The notes beneath the pieces are model-generated. The model made no database searches. It was not told the DNA's origin and saw only the letters and a program-made list of their open reading frames with translations. Made by a program: the position numbers and the translations under genes. From JAWXBG01 sp044375415 (lineage in GTDB: Bacteria > Bacteroidota > Bacteroidia > Flavobacteriales_D > Sanyastnellaceae), in assembly GCA_044375415.1 (NCBI GenBank), contig JBILMS010000070.1:1-15584 (forward strand): a stretch of 15,584 nucleotides of DNA. Direction: 5' to 3'. Position 1 is the stretch's first letter. Each line of letters begins with the position of its first letter. Positions 7,909-14,005 of this stretch are shown here, piece by piece.

Positions 7909-8205
7909 TTACGACTTCTTGTAAGGTTCTTCAGTTTTGCTGCCGCTATCATTTTTCTTTGGTTTGTGCATGATAGCATAACCGATCATTCCAAAACCAA
8001 GGAGCACAGTAATGGGGGCCACAGTGATTCTTCGGGTAGAGAAGATATCCATACTGAACACATTGGGATTGGGGCTACCACCACCGGCCATCAGTGCAAA
8101 TCCGAGGATCAAGATTCCGATGCCGATGAGTAGGAAAATGTAATTTTTCTTCTCAAACGGAAATTGTTCTTGCTGTTTTGGAGAGGGTTGTGTCTTTAAT
8201 GCCAT
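7909..8205 (-). CDS. DUF3098 family small membrane protein
   Basis: This 98-residue protein has two membrane segments (about residues 21-41 and 62-79) and the family core PFEKKNYIFLLIGI, then GGGSPNPNVFSMDIFSTRRITVAPI, then AIMHKP near the end. DUF3098 is a Bacteroidota family of unknown function that usually sits between ftsX and uppP, so a cell-envelope or division role is a guess from context. I chose ATG 8205 (MALKTQ); a TTG at 8223 would add six unconserved residues. The start region holds a 10-base direct repeat ATGGGGCAAA (8204-8213 and 8215-8224, plus strand). A near-consensus -7 sequence CATATTTG at 8217-8210 is so close to the ATG that it would give an almost leaderless message. Confidence 0.88.
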   Translation of the reverse strand: MALKTQPSPKQQEQFPFEKKNYIFLLIGIGILILGFALMAGGGSPNPNVFSMDIFSTRRITVAPITVLLGFGMIGYAIMHKPKKNDSGSKTEEPYKKS

Positions 8206-8223
8206 GGGGCAAATATGGGGCAA

Positions 8224-8494
8224 AAAGTTGAATTCGTTTTTTTACGATAAAGATTTGGTGAGGATCCTTCTCCGATTGGCGGGTAGGACTTTTTACCACA
8301 AAGGGCAACAAAGAATAGTGCGAAGGTCACGGAGTGTTTTTTCATTGATTCTTCAATGTGTTCTGTAGATTTTTCTTTAGAATTGGGTCCCTTGGGCCTC
8401 CTTTGGGATCCTTGGGTTCCACAAGAAAAAACGTGTTTTTACCTCAAAGGGCCCCAGCCCAAACATGACAATAGTCTCGAATAATGATGAACTA
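8224..8494. other. Intergenic gap with CAAAG-type degenerate repeats
   Basis: No gene is visible in these 271 bases. TTTTTACCACAAAGGGC (8290-8306) returns at 8436-8452 with one mismatch. Between them are inverted-looking relatives such as CCTTTGGGATCCTTGGG and a clean CATTGA/TCAATG hairpin at 8343-8358. The pattern resembles the CACAAAG-type intergenic repeats common in Bacteroidota genomes. The gap also separates DUF3098-uppP from the upstream hypothetical gene. Confidence 0.5.
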
Positions 8495-9016
8495 CTAACT
8501 CCCCAAATAAAAAGACGCGAGCTTCAAGTCTAGAATTTCAGGGTCAATGGCCGCCCATTCACTCGGATCTTTATGAAAAGATTGCACACCACAAAAAAGC
8601 AACGTTAAATCTTCTCCAATTTTGAGTCGAATGCTGTCATAGAAAATGTCCTCGGTATAGAAGATGTTTTCAGAATCATGTTTATTCTTGAAGTTTTCTA
8701 ATCTTGTATCAATAGTCGGATCCTTGAACCACGTCGTAAATTGAAACAGGTCGTTTTTAAAATGAAATGCCTCTTCAAACCTCCATGTAAAAAGATCAAG
8801 GATGTGGGCATGTGAAATCGAATTCAGTTTTTCTTCGATAAAGTTAAATTGAAAACGGCCATAATAGATCGCGTCAAATGTTTCCGGACTGAGTTCCGGG
8901 TTTGAATAATCTGTGGGTTCTCCAAGAAATTGAATAACCCTCTCTTTATTGTCACCCAATGTAATGGGACCGAAATGTTTGTGTTTTAGGAGGTCTAAAA
9001 AGTGGATTTCGGGCAT
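8495..9016 (-). CDS. Hypothetical cytosolic protein, 173 residues
   Basis: I do not recognise this family with confidence. The protein has no signal peptide and no membrane segment. It is rich in aromatic and acidic residues. The N-terminal segment HFGPITLGDNKERVIQFLGEPTD (residues 14-36) followed by YYGRFQFNF (about 51-59) follows a pattern of the type FG-x-LG-x5-V-x2-LG-x-P then YG-x-hydrophobic-F. That pattern is seen in small stand-alone proteins that sometimes act as immunity or chaperone-like partners, but no toxin gene is adjacent. The ATG at 9016 gives the longest frame; no Shine-Dalgarno sequence precedes it. The gene is flanked on both sides by repeat-bearing gaps and has no operon partner, so it may be an accessory insertion. 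Confidence 0.72.
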   Translation of the reverse strand: MPEIHFLDLLKHKHFGPITLGDNKERVIQFLGEPTDYSNPELSPETFDAIYYGRFQFNFIEEKLNSISHAHILDLFTWRFEEAFHFKNDLFQFTTWFKDPTIDTRLENFKNKHDSENIFYTEDIFYDSIRLKIGEDLTLLFCGVQSFHKDPSEWAAIDPEILDLKLASFYLGS

Positions 9017-9111
9017 AGGGAGTTTTGAATAAATGTCATAACGAATCTAATACATGGAGTGCTAATGAAACTTGAAATGATCAATTCAATTTGAGCAACG
9101 TTATGGGGTCC

Positions 9112-9262
9112 ACAGTTCGAGTTTTGCCAAAAGGTTTAGAACACCGAACGAAATAATATGTCACCCGCGGGGCGGGTTTTAGAAGATTACCTTGAACTTT
9201 GTTCAATGATATTCCACCCGCGGGGCGGGTTGGAATAATCGAATCGTTCGGGACAGTTCGAG
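9112..9262. repeat. Nested structured element: three hairpins inside an inverted repeat and a direct repeat
   Basis: The direct repeat ACAGTTCGAG occurs at 9112-9121 and 9253-9262. Inside it is a perfect 8-bp inverted repeat, CCGAACGA (9144-9151) and TCGTTCGG (9244-9251). Inside that are three hairpins with 3-base loops: ACCCGC-GGG-GCGGGT (9163-9177), TTGAAC-TTT-GTTCAA (9192-9206), and a larger one at 9211-9236 whose core repeats ACCCGC-GGG-GCGGGT and extends to ATTCC/GGAAT with a one-base bulge. The region is non-coding, within the 291-base gap between the hypothetical gene and the DUF3592 gene. It could be a small mobile or REP-like element or a structured RNA; no transcript start or terminator is evident. 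Confidence 0.6.
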
Positions 9263-9307
9263 AAACAGTTTCAGTTTGAGGGGGTTTACGTCTCCGATAA
9301 TGATCAT

Positions 9308-9649
9308 CTAGACCGCCGACTTCGTTGGATAAACCGTTCGTCTAACCCCGGGATCACTAGCCAAATACTTGATCGTGACCCGCGTTCCCTGCTCGTACAT
9401 CGGTTGACCCTCGCATCTTTCTTCGGCGCGGAAGGCATGACGAACACCGTATACATCATAAAATTCTATGAGGGGATAGAAATAACGTTTGCCTTCAACT
9501 TGGGTGGCCGTCCAGTTGATAATAGTGCCCTCAGCAATCGTGGGTTTCAGCGCCAGACGTATGTCCTTACCGAATTTCCACCATATAGCAACCAACACCA
9601 CAACGCCTACACCAATTAGAATTAGGATCTCTTGATTTGTAAATTTCAT
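9308..9649 (-). CDS. DUF3592-like membrane-anchored protein
   Basis: The 113-residue protein has one N-terminal membrane segment (about residues 7-25), then a short basic linker and a small beta-rich domain. The segment GTIINW...YFYPLIEFYDVYGVRHAF followed by GTRVTIKYLASDPG has the spacing of DUF3592 domains (YxYP-x-V/I-x-F, then G-x-x-V-x-V-x-Y-x-x-x-x-P). The function of this family is unknown. It is divergent from the methyltransferase gene, with 106 bases between the starts. A near-consensus CATTTTTG lies 4 bases before the ATG, too close for an ordinary leader. The start at 9649 gives a complete anchor segment. Confidence 0.75.
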   Translation of the reverse strand: MKFTNQEILILIGVGVVVLVAIWWKFGKDIRLALKPTIAEGTIINWTATQVEGKRYFYPLIEFYDVYGVRHAFRAEERCEGQPMYEQGTRVTIKYLASDPGVRRTVYPTKSAV

Positions 9650-9755
9650 AATGCAAAAATGATGAAAAGTTTGGAATTGAGCGCGGGTGTGTGAAAGGCT
9701 TTAGAGGTTAGCTTTAATTTATCAAACCACAGAAAATGGCTAGTATTGTGCTGTA

Positions 9756-10382
9756 ATGGAAAATGAGTTTAGAGGTTCCCTTAAATCAGCGAAAGAGATT
9801 TTCGATAAACACGCAGAATTGTACCGGCAACGGTTCATGGATGTGAGTGCATATTCGAAGGGTCTGGAATACTTGTGCGAACGACTTCCCATGGATGCTC
9901 AAGTCCTCGAAATAGCATGCGGACCGGGGAACGTCACTCGCTTTCTCCTTGATAATCGACCCGATCTAAAAATACTTGGGACAGATATTTCTCCAAAAAT
10001 GATTGATTTGGCTCGGGTTAATATTCCAACTGCCCGTTTTGAAGTATTAGATTGTAGAGAGATAAAATCACTGGATCACAAATTTGATGTGATCGTTTGT
10101 GGTTTTTGTTTGCCTTATCTGAAACCTGAAGAAACAGAACAATTCTTCGAAGATGCCCGTGAAACCCTTGTTCCTAAAGGCTTGTTATACGTTAGCACTA
10201 TTTGCGACGACCCGTCTAATTCCGGTATTAAAACCAATAGTGCCGGTGACAAAACCATGATTTATTATTATCTGGAGAATGATCTAATCCAACTTTTGAC
10301 TCGAAAGGGTTTTAAGATACTCGATCATCATTTCGTTTTGCGTGACAATGAGAAAGATGTGCTGATAATAGCTGAGATCTAG
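9756..10382 (+). CDS. Class I SAM-dependent methyltransferase
   Basis: The 208-residue protein has the Rossmann-type methyltransferase core. Motif I VLEIACGPGNVT is at residues 50-61 (SAM glycine-rich loop), GTDISPKMIDLAR at 75-87 holds the acidic residue Asp77 that binds the SAM ribose, and FEVLDCREI at 95-103 and FDVIVCGFCLPYL at 110-122 are later core strands. An N-terminal helix (SAKEIFDKHAELYRQRF) resembles the cap of small-molecule methyltransferases. The substrate is not evident. Its frame ends 76 bases before hemL, but hemL has its own promoter, so an operon is not required. Upstream, TAGTATTG at 9741-9748 is a one-mismatch -7 element very close to the ATG. Confidence 0.88.
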   Translation: MENEFRGSLKSAKEIFDKHAELYRQRFMDVSAYSKGLEYLCERLPMDAQVLEIACGPGNVTRFLLDNRPDLKILGTDISPKMIDLARVNIPTARFEVLDCREIKSLDHKFDVIVCGFCLPYLKPEETEQFFEDARETLVPKGLLYVSTICDDPSNSGIKTNSAGDKTMIYYYLENDLIQLLTRKGFKILDHHFVLRDNEKDVLIIAEI

Positions 10383-10408
10383 AAGCCTCATTCAACACTT
10401 CCATGACT

Positions 10409-10437
10409 TTTGTAAGTACAAGGCTCATCTACCTTTG
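10409..10437 (+). promoter_or_regulatory. Bacteroidota promoter of hemL
   Basis: TTTG at 10409-10412 (-33) and TACCTTTG at 10430-10437 (a full TAnnTTTG match, -7) are separated by 17 bases, within the range known for Bacteroidota promoters. Transcription would begin near 10443, upstream of the Shine-Dalgarno sequence and ATG of hemL. Confidence 0.65.
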
Positions 10438-10449
10438 CGCTTCAAATCT

Positions 10450-10455
10450 GGAGGA
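10450..10455 (+). promoter_or_regulatory. Shine-Dalgarno sequence of hemL
   Basis: GGAGGA followed by three A bases precedes ATG 10459. It is the only clear Shine-Dalgarno sequence in the window and it fixes the hemL start at 10459 rather than at the in-frame TTG at 10435. Confidence 0.8.
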
Positions 10456-10458
10456 AAA

Positions 10459-11757
10459 ATGAAACGCGAAAAATCAAATGAACTTTTTGAAAAGGCCTTG
10501 ACTTTATTTCCGGGAGGAGTAAATTCTCCGGTACGTGCCTTCAAGTCGGTAGGAGGAAGCCCTTTGTTTTTCGAACGCGGCGAGGGAAGTAAGGTGTGGG
10601 ATGCTGACGGCAATCGATACCTCGATTTTTGTTGTTCTTGGGGACCCTTGATTTTAGGCCATGCACATCCACACGTGGTTAAATCCATTCAGGAAACAGT
10701 TGCCAAAGGAAGCAGTTTTGGAGCACCAACCAGATTGGAAAATGAACTTGCGACGATGATTTTGTCGCATCATCGGTATGTAGAAAAAATAAGATTTGTG
10801 AGCAGCGGAACGGAGGCGGTGATGAGCGCTATTCGTCTCGCTCGCGGTTATACGGGCAAAGACAAGGTCATCAAATTCGATGGATGTTATCACGGGCATG
10901 TCGATGGGCTCTTAGTGAATGCCGGAAGTGGATTGGCAACTCTCGGCACATCTTCATCTGCGGGAATACCTAAGGCTTATGCCGAAGAAACAATTGTAGT
11001 TCCTTTAAATGACGCGGAGACACTTCGTATGGCCATGGACAAATACAAGGATGATTTGGCTTGTATTATCATTGAACCTATTCCTGCTAACAACGGCCTT
11101 TTGCTGCAAGATGGACAGTTTTTGCGAACCCTTCGACAGATGGCAGATGAATATAAAACCTTGTTGATATTCGATGAGGTGATCAGTGGATTTCGTGTGG
11201 GATTTGAAGGAGCCGCGGGTTACTACGACATTACTCCCGACATCATCACATTCGGAAAAATTATCGGCGGAGGAATGCCTGTTGGTGCATATGCCGGAAG
11301 AGCGGAGATCATGAATCACGTTGCTCCTCAAGGACCGGTTTATCAAGCCGGAACGTTATCGGGCAATCCGGTGGCAATGGCTGCCGGGATTGCACAACTC
11401 ACAGAATGTTTACGTCCGGGATTTTATGAAGAGCTGAAAGAGAAAACAGATTACCTAGTTTCAAATCTGGGATTGTATGCAAAATCCAAGAACTATGCTT
11501 TCCATATTTTTTCGAAGGGAAGTATATTTTGGGTTTCGTTTTCGGAGCAAAAACAAATTCGAAGATCCGATGAAATTGATCCTTCCGGAATGAGTCACTT
11601 CGCAAAATTCCACAAGAGTTTATTGGAAAAGGGCATTTATCTCGGGCCTTCCGGATATGAGGTTGGGTTTATCTCAGCCGCACATTCCGATGAAGAAATT
11701 CAATTTGCGGTGAAAGCAATGAGTGACGCGCTCGATGAAGTATTCTCAAAGAGCTAA
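10459..11757 (+). CDS. hemL: Glutamate-1-semialdehyde 2,1-aminomutase
   Basis: HemL converts glutamate-1-semialdehyde to 5-aminolevulinate, the last step of the C5 route to tetrapyrroles, using PLP in the cytosol. With the ATG at 10459 the protein has 432 residues, the usual family length, and begins with the conserved ELFEKALTLFPGGVNSPVRAF region. SSGTEAVMSAIRLAR at 115-129 binds the cofactor phosphate, YHGHVDG is at 144-150, IFDEVISGFR at 237-246 holds the Asp that contacts the PLP ring nitrogen, and TFGKIIGGGMPVGAYAGR at 264-281 carries the PLP lysine Lys267. It has its own promoter and Shine-Dalgarno sequence. Its stop codon overlaps the 3' end of the convergent UbiA-like gene by 12 bases. 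Confidence 0.96.
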   Translation: MKREKSNELFEKALTLFPGGVNSPVRAFKSVGGSPLFFERGEGSKVWDADGNRYLDFCCSWGPLILGHAHPHVVKSIQETVAKGSSFGAPTRLENELATMILSHHRYVEKIRFVSSGTEAVMSAIRLARGYTGKDKVIKFDGCYHGHVDGLLVNAGSGLATLGTSSSAGIPKAYAEETIVVPLNDAETLRMAMDKYKDDLACIIIEPIPANNGLLLQDGQFLRTLRQMADEYKTLLIFDEVISGFRVGFEGAAGYYDITPDIITFGKIIGGGMPVGAYAGRAEIMNHVAPQGPVYQAGTLSGNPVAMAAGIAQLTECLRPGFYEELKEKTDYLVSNLGLYAKSKNYAFHIFSKGSIFWVSFSEQKQIRRSDEIDPSGMSHFAKFHKSLLEKGIYLGPSGYEVGFISAAHSDEEIQFAVKAMSDALDEVFSKS

Positions 11758-12573
11758 GAGTACAATCGGCAACGAACGTAGTACCACTAAAGAATCTACA
11801 AGCAAAATAGAAAGGTGTTTATATCCGAAGTCTAGCTTATGAATGAAAAGATAGGAGACAAGACTTGATGAGCAGATAATTATTTTTTGATATGTTTCAT
11901 AGTCGGTGAAACAGACACAAATAATTTGCACTATCAATATCAGCAGAATTATTTTCTTGGCAGTTTGTATTCCGTATTTAACGGGTATGGTTCGAAGACT
12001 CTGATCTCTTTCGGCATCCACGATGTCAGATGCAATGCTGAGAGCTAGGATGAAAAGGAATTTTTCAATCAGAAGAAGTATAACATCTGCTCCTTCTTCA
12101 GCATACAATCCAACGAGAAATACACTTGCGATAATCCACGAATAGGCAATGATTAATGGTTTTCCAAGAGTGAGTTGGCGAAGACCTTCGAATTTGATTT
12201 TGAGAAAAATACTTTTGGGGTAATAGAGAATCACAACAATCAATGAAGAGAAAATGAAGAAGAAAGCAATATTTGAAATGTCAAAGAGGTTGTCAGCCTT
12301 CATGTGCAGAATGTGACTGGGAAGTATAAAAATTACCCCTACAAATGCCAAGGCCACTGCAGTATATACTAATGCGCGATAAGATGTAATGTCTTTATTT
12401 CGAAGGATACTGTATACCCCAAAAGTGATAAAGAAAGCAGATGCAGGTATCCAATAATCCCTTTTTTCATCGAATAGAGATATCGTTTCAAGTGTGAAAA
12501 GTCCGGCACAAAAGGCGATAAAAACATTTTGAACGATTACCTGTAGTGTGATATTCGTTCCGGAGAGATTCAT
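11746..12573 (-). CDS. UbiA-like membrane prenyltransferase-family protein
   Basis: The 275-residue protein is almost entirely hydrophobic, with about eight or nine membrane segments. ASDIVDAERDQSLRTIPVKYG at residues 181-201 resembles the second Asp-rich motif of UbiA prenyltransferases (Asp183, Asp186, Glu188, Asp190, then the TIPVKYG segment). The first motif, usually NDxxDxxxD in helix 2, is not present. The matching region FITFGVYSILRNKDI (about 48-62) resembles the YNxxR segment of a divergent UbiA-like family in Bacteroidota, but with Ser in place of Asn. Prenyl transfer is therefore uncertain and the substrate unknown. Its start overlaps the stop of the upstream gene by the four bases ATGA, so the two are translationally coupled. 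Its 3' end overlaps that of hemL. Confidence 0.75.
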   Translation of the reverse strand: MNLSGTNITLQVIVQNVFIAFCAGLFTLETISLFDEKRDYWIPASAFFITFGVYSILRNKDITSYRALVYTAVALAFVGVIFILPSHILHMKADNLFDISNIAFFFIFSSLIVVILYYPKSIFLKIKFEGLRQLTLGKPLIIAYSWIIASVFLVGLYAEEGADVILLLIEKFLFILALSIASDIVDAERDQSLRTIPVKYGIQTAKKIILLILIVQIICVCFTDYETYQKIIICSSSLVSYLFIHKLDFGYKHLSILLVDSLVVLRSLPIVLLAL

Positions 12574-13193
12574 TGGAATCCACCGTTAATTATGACGTAA
12601 ACTATCACCCCGGCGGCAGCACCGGCGAAGCCACTTCCCATGGCCGTCAGAATTTTTTTGGTTCGCGCTACGGGTTCAAACCCATCGGCATAAAAATCGT
12701 TGTACTTATAATTCGTGTCGCTCATGTATTGCTCGCGAATGTGAATTTTTGGCGCTAGCTGAAAAATGGAATACAGAATAGGAAGGGCAATGCTTCCCAT
12801 CAATCCACCTTCTACATAGTAAGCAGCTGCGCCACAGATGATAAAGCCGACAATGGCAGTTGGACGTGCGTGAAAATTATTTCGCGCGTCTTGTTCGCCG
12901 ACAATAAACACTCTCATTTGATCCGGAGTATAGATATCGCCGATCATCTCATCTTGAGCGTATAGAACAACTGCTTGTTCGCCGGCTTTGGTATAACTGA
13001 AGATATCCGTTTTGTCTACTTGATGTTCTTTTGCTTTACCTTTTTTTGAAGTGGTAGAAAGGGTAATAACAGTGCCTTCCAATGAAGTGATTTGACCTTT
13101 CCATTCTCGTCCATTCATCATCAACAGAACATCCTGTGAATGCAAAGTGAAAGAAAGGAGGATAAGACTAAATACTATTCCGATTCGAAACAT
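12570..13193 (-). CDS. Secreted or membrane-attached hypothetical protein
   Basis: The 207-residue protein begins with a signal peptide (hydrophobic core residues 4-17, likely cleavage after the Ser-Gln at 19-20). A small beta-rich domain follows: LLMMNGREWKGQITSLEGTVITL then DKTDIFSYTKAGEQAVVLYAQD, to about residue 81. This layout, a short strand pair MNGxxxxGxI followed by IFSxxxxGEQxxxY, recurs in uncharacterised Bacteroidota envelope proteins. Two hydrophobic stretches follow at about 112-148 and 182-203; the second is rich in Gly and Ala. The function is unknown. It forms an operon with the UbiA-like gene through an ATGA overlap and has its own -7 element at 13218-13211, so it is the first gene of the operon. 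Confidence 0.8.
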   Translation of the reverse strand: MFRIGIVFSLILLSFTLHSQDVLLMMNGREWKGQITSLEGTVITLSTTSKKGKAKEHQVDKTDIFSYTKAGEQAVVLYAQDEMIGDIYTPDQMRVFIVGEQDARNNFHARPTAIVGFIICGAAAYYVEGGLMGSIALPILYSIFQLAPKIHIREQYMSDTNYKYNDFYADGFEPVARTKKILTAMGSGFAGAAAGVIVYVIINGGFQ

Positions 13194-13210
13194 AATGGTG
13201 GTTTGGGCTA

Positions 13211-13218
13211 CAAACCTA
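13211..13218 (-). promoter_or_regulatory. Bacteroidota -7 element of the hypothetical/UbiA-like operon
   Basis: On the minus strand TAGGTTTG is a full TAnnTTTG match, 17 bases before the ATG at 13193 and inside the 37-base gap after comF. No TTG is at the expected -33 position. It suggests that this operon is transcribed separately from comF. Confidence 0.5.
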
Positions 13219-13230
13219 ATCTAAAATTGG

Positions 13231-13920
13231 CTATCCCGAGGGAATAGCTAAGGAGGCTACGGAAAGACGCACATTTCCCGATTGTCTGATCGCAGCGGCA
13301 CAAGCTTCAATCGTAGAGCCTGTGGTAATAACATCGTCAATAAGCAAGACATGTTTGCCATAAACAGCCTCCGGTTCGCTGAGAGTAAAAATCTCGTTGA
13401 CATTAGACCAGCGTCTATAACGTGAGAGGCGTGTTTGAGTTGAATTGTGTTGTGTTCGCAAAAGCGTTTCGGTTTCGAGAGATGTCTTGAGCCATTCATT
13501 CATTCCTACGGCAATAAGTTCGCATTGATTGTATCCTCGTATGCGTTGTTTGTGAGGGTGCAGAGGCACAGGGAGCAATATATCCACATCGTGTAAGCGT
13601 TGGTGGGAGGTCATTTCTTTTCCGAAGAGCCTTCCGAGTTGAACGCCCAGTTCTTGATTTCCCTTGTATTTCAGTTCATGAATGAGATGCTGTACAACCC
13701 CCTTTTTTGGCATAAGCAAAAAGGCGTCGGCGAGTTGTAAATCCACCCTTCCCCATAAGAGTTTTTCCAAATCGTTGTTTTTCTTAGCCCAGTAGCGGGT
13801 ACGTGGAAGTGCTACCTGACAAGAGATACAGAGAGCATTTTCCCCCATGAGTAAATTGTTACCACATGCAGCGCAAACATTCGGATAGAATAATTGCCCG
13901 AAATCGGAGATCCATTTCAT
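13231..13920 (-). CDS. comF: ComF family phosphoribosyltransferase-like protein
   Basis: ComF-family proteins are needed for DNA uptake in naturally competent bacteria, though many carriers are not known to be competent. The 229-residue protein has the N-terminal zinc ribbon (Cys16, Cys19, Cys31, Cys34 in CAACG and CISC), LIHELKYKGNQELG at 79-92, PVPLHPHKQRIRGYNQ at 117-132, the QHNSTQTRLSRYRRWSNV segment typical of ComF, and the PRPP-binding loop VLLIDDVITTGST at 191-203. Family length is normal. The ATG at 13920 is followed directly by the hydrophobic stretch leading to the zinc ribbon. An 8-bp hairpin immediately precedes the ATG. Confidence 0.93.
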   Translation of the reverse strand: MKWISDFGQLFYPNVCAACGNNLLMGENALCISCQVALPRTRYWAKKNNDLEKLLWGRVDLQLADAFLLMPKKGVVQHLIHELKYKGNQELGVQLGRLFGKEMTSHQRLHDVDILLPVPLHPHKQRIRGYNQCELIAVGMNEWLKTSLETETLLRTQHNSTQTRLSRYRRWSNVNEIFTLSEPEAVYGKHVLLIDDVITTGSTIEACAAAIRQSGNVRLSVASLAIPSG

Positions 13921-13921
13921 G

Positions 13922-13944
13922 TCTTTCAGTTTAGGGCTGAAAGA
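13922..13944 (-). promoter_or_regulatory. Hairpin directly upstream of the comF start codon
   Basis: TCTTTCAG and CTGAAAGA form a perfect 8-bp inverted repeat around a 7-base loop, ending one base before the comF ATG. In the message it would cover the place where ribosomes bind, so it could reduce or control translation. It could also be chance; no ligand or regulator is suggested by the sequence. Confidence 0.4.
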
Positions 13945-14005
13945 TGAATAGGATTACAAAAAGAAAGGATGAAATTCCAAATTCTCGCAAAAATGCAACG
14001 CTTCC

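Noticed and set aside
8343..8358. CATTGA/TCAATG hairpin as a terminator
   Set aside because: No plus-strand gene ends nearby, and for minus-strand transcripts the hairpin is followed by A bases rather than a U-run.
9163..9230. Possible CRISPR array from the repeated GC-rich core
   Set aside because: Only two 15-base copies exist, the spacer-like segment contains a palindrome, and no cas gene is nearby.
9144..9251. Cloverleaf-like fold resembling a tRNA
   Set aside because: The arm lengths, 3-base loops and lack of conserved tRNA positions, T-loop and CCA context do not fit a tRNA.
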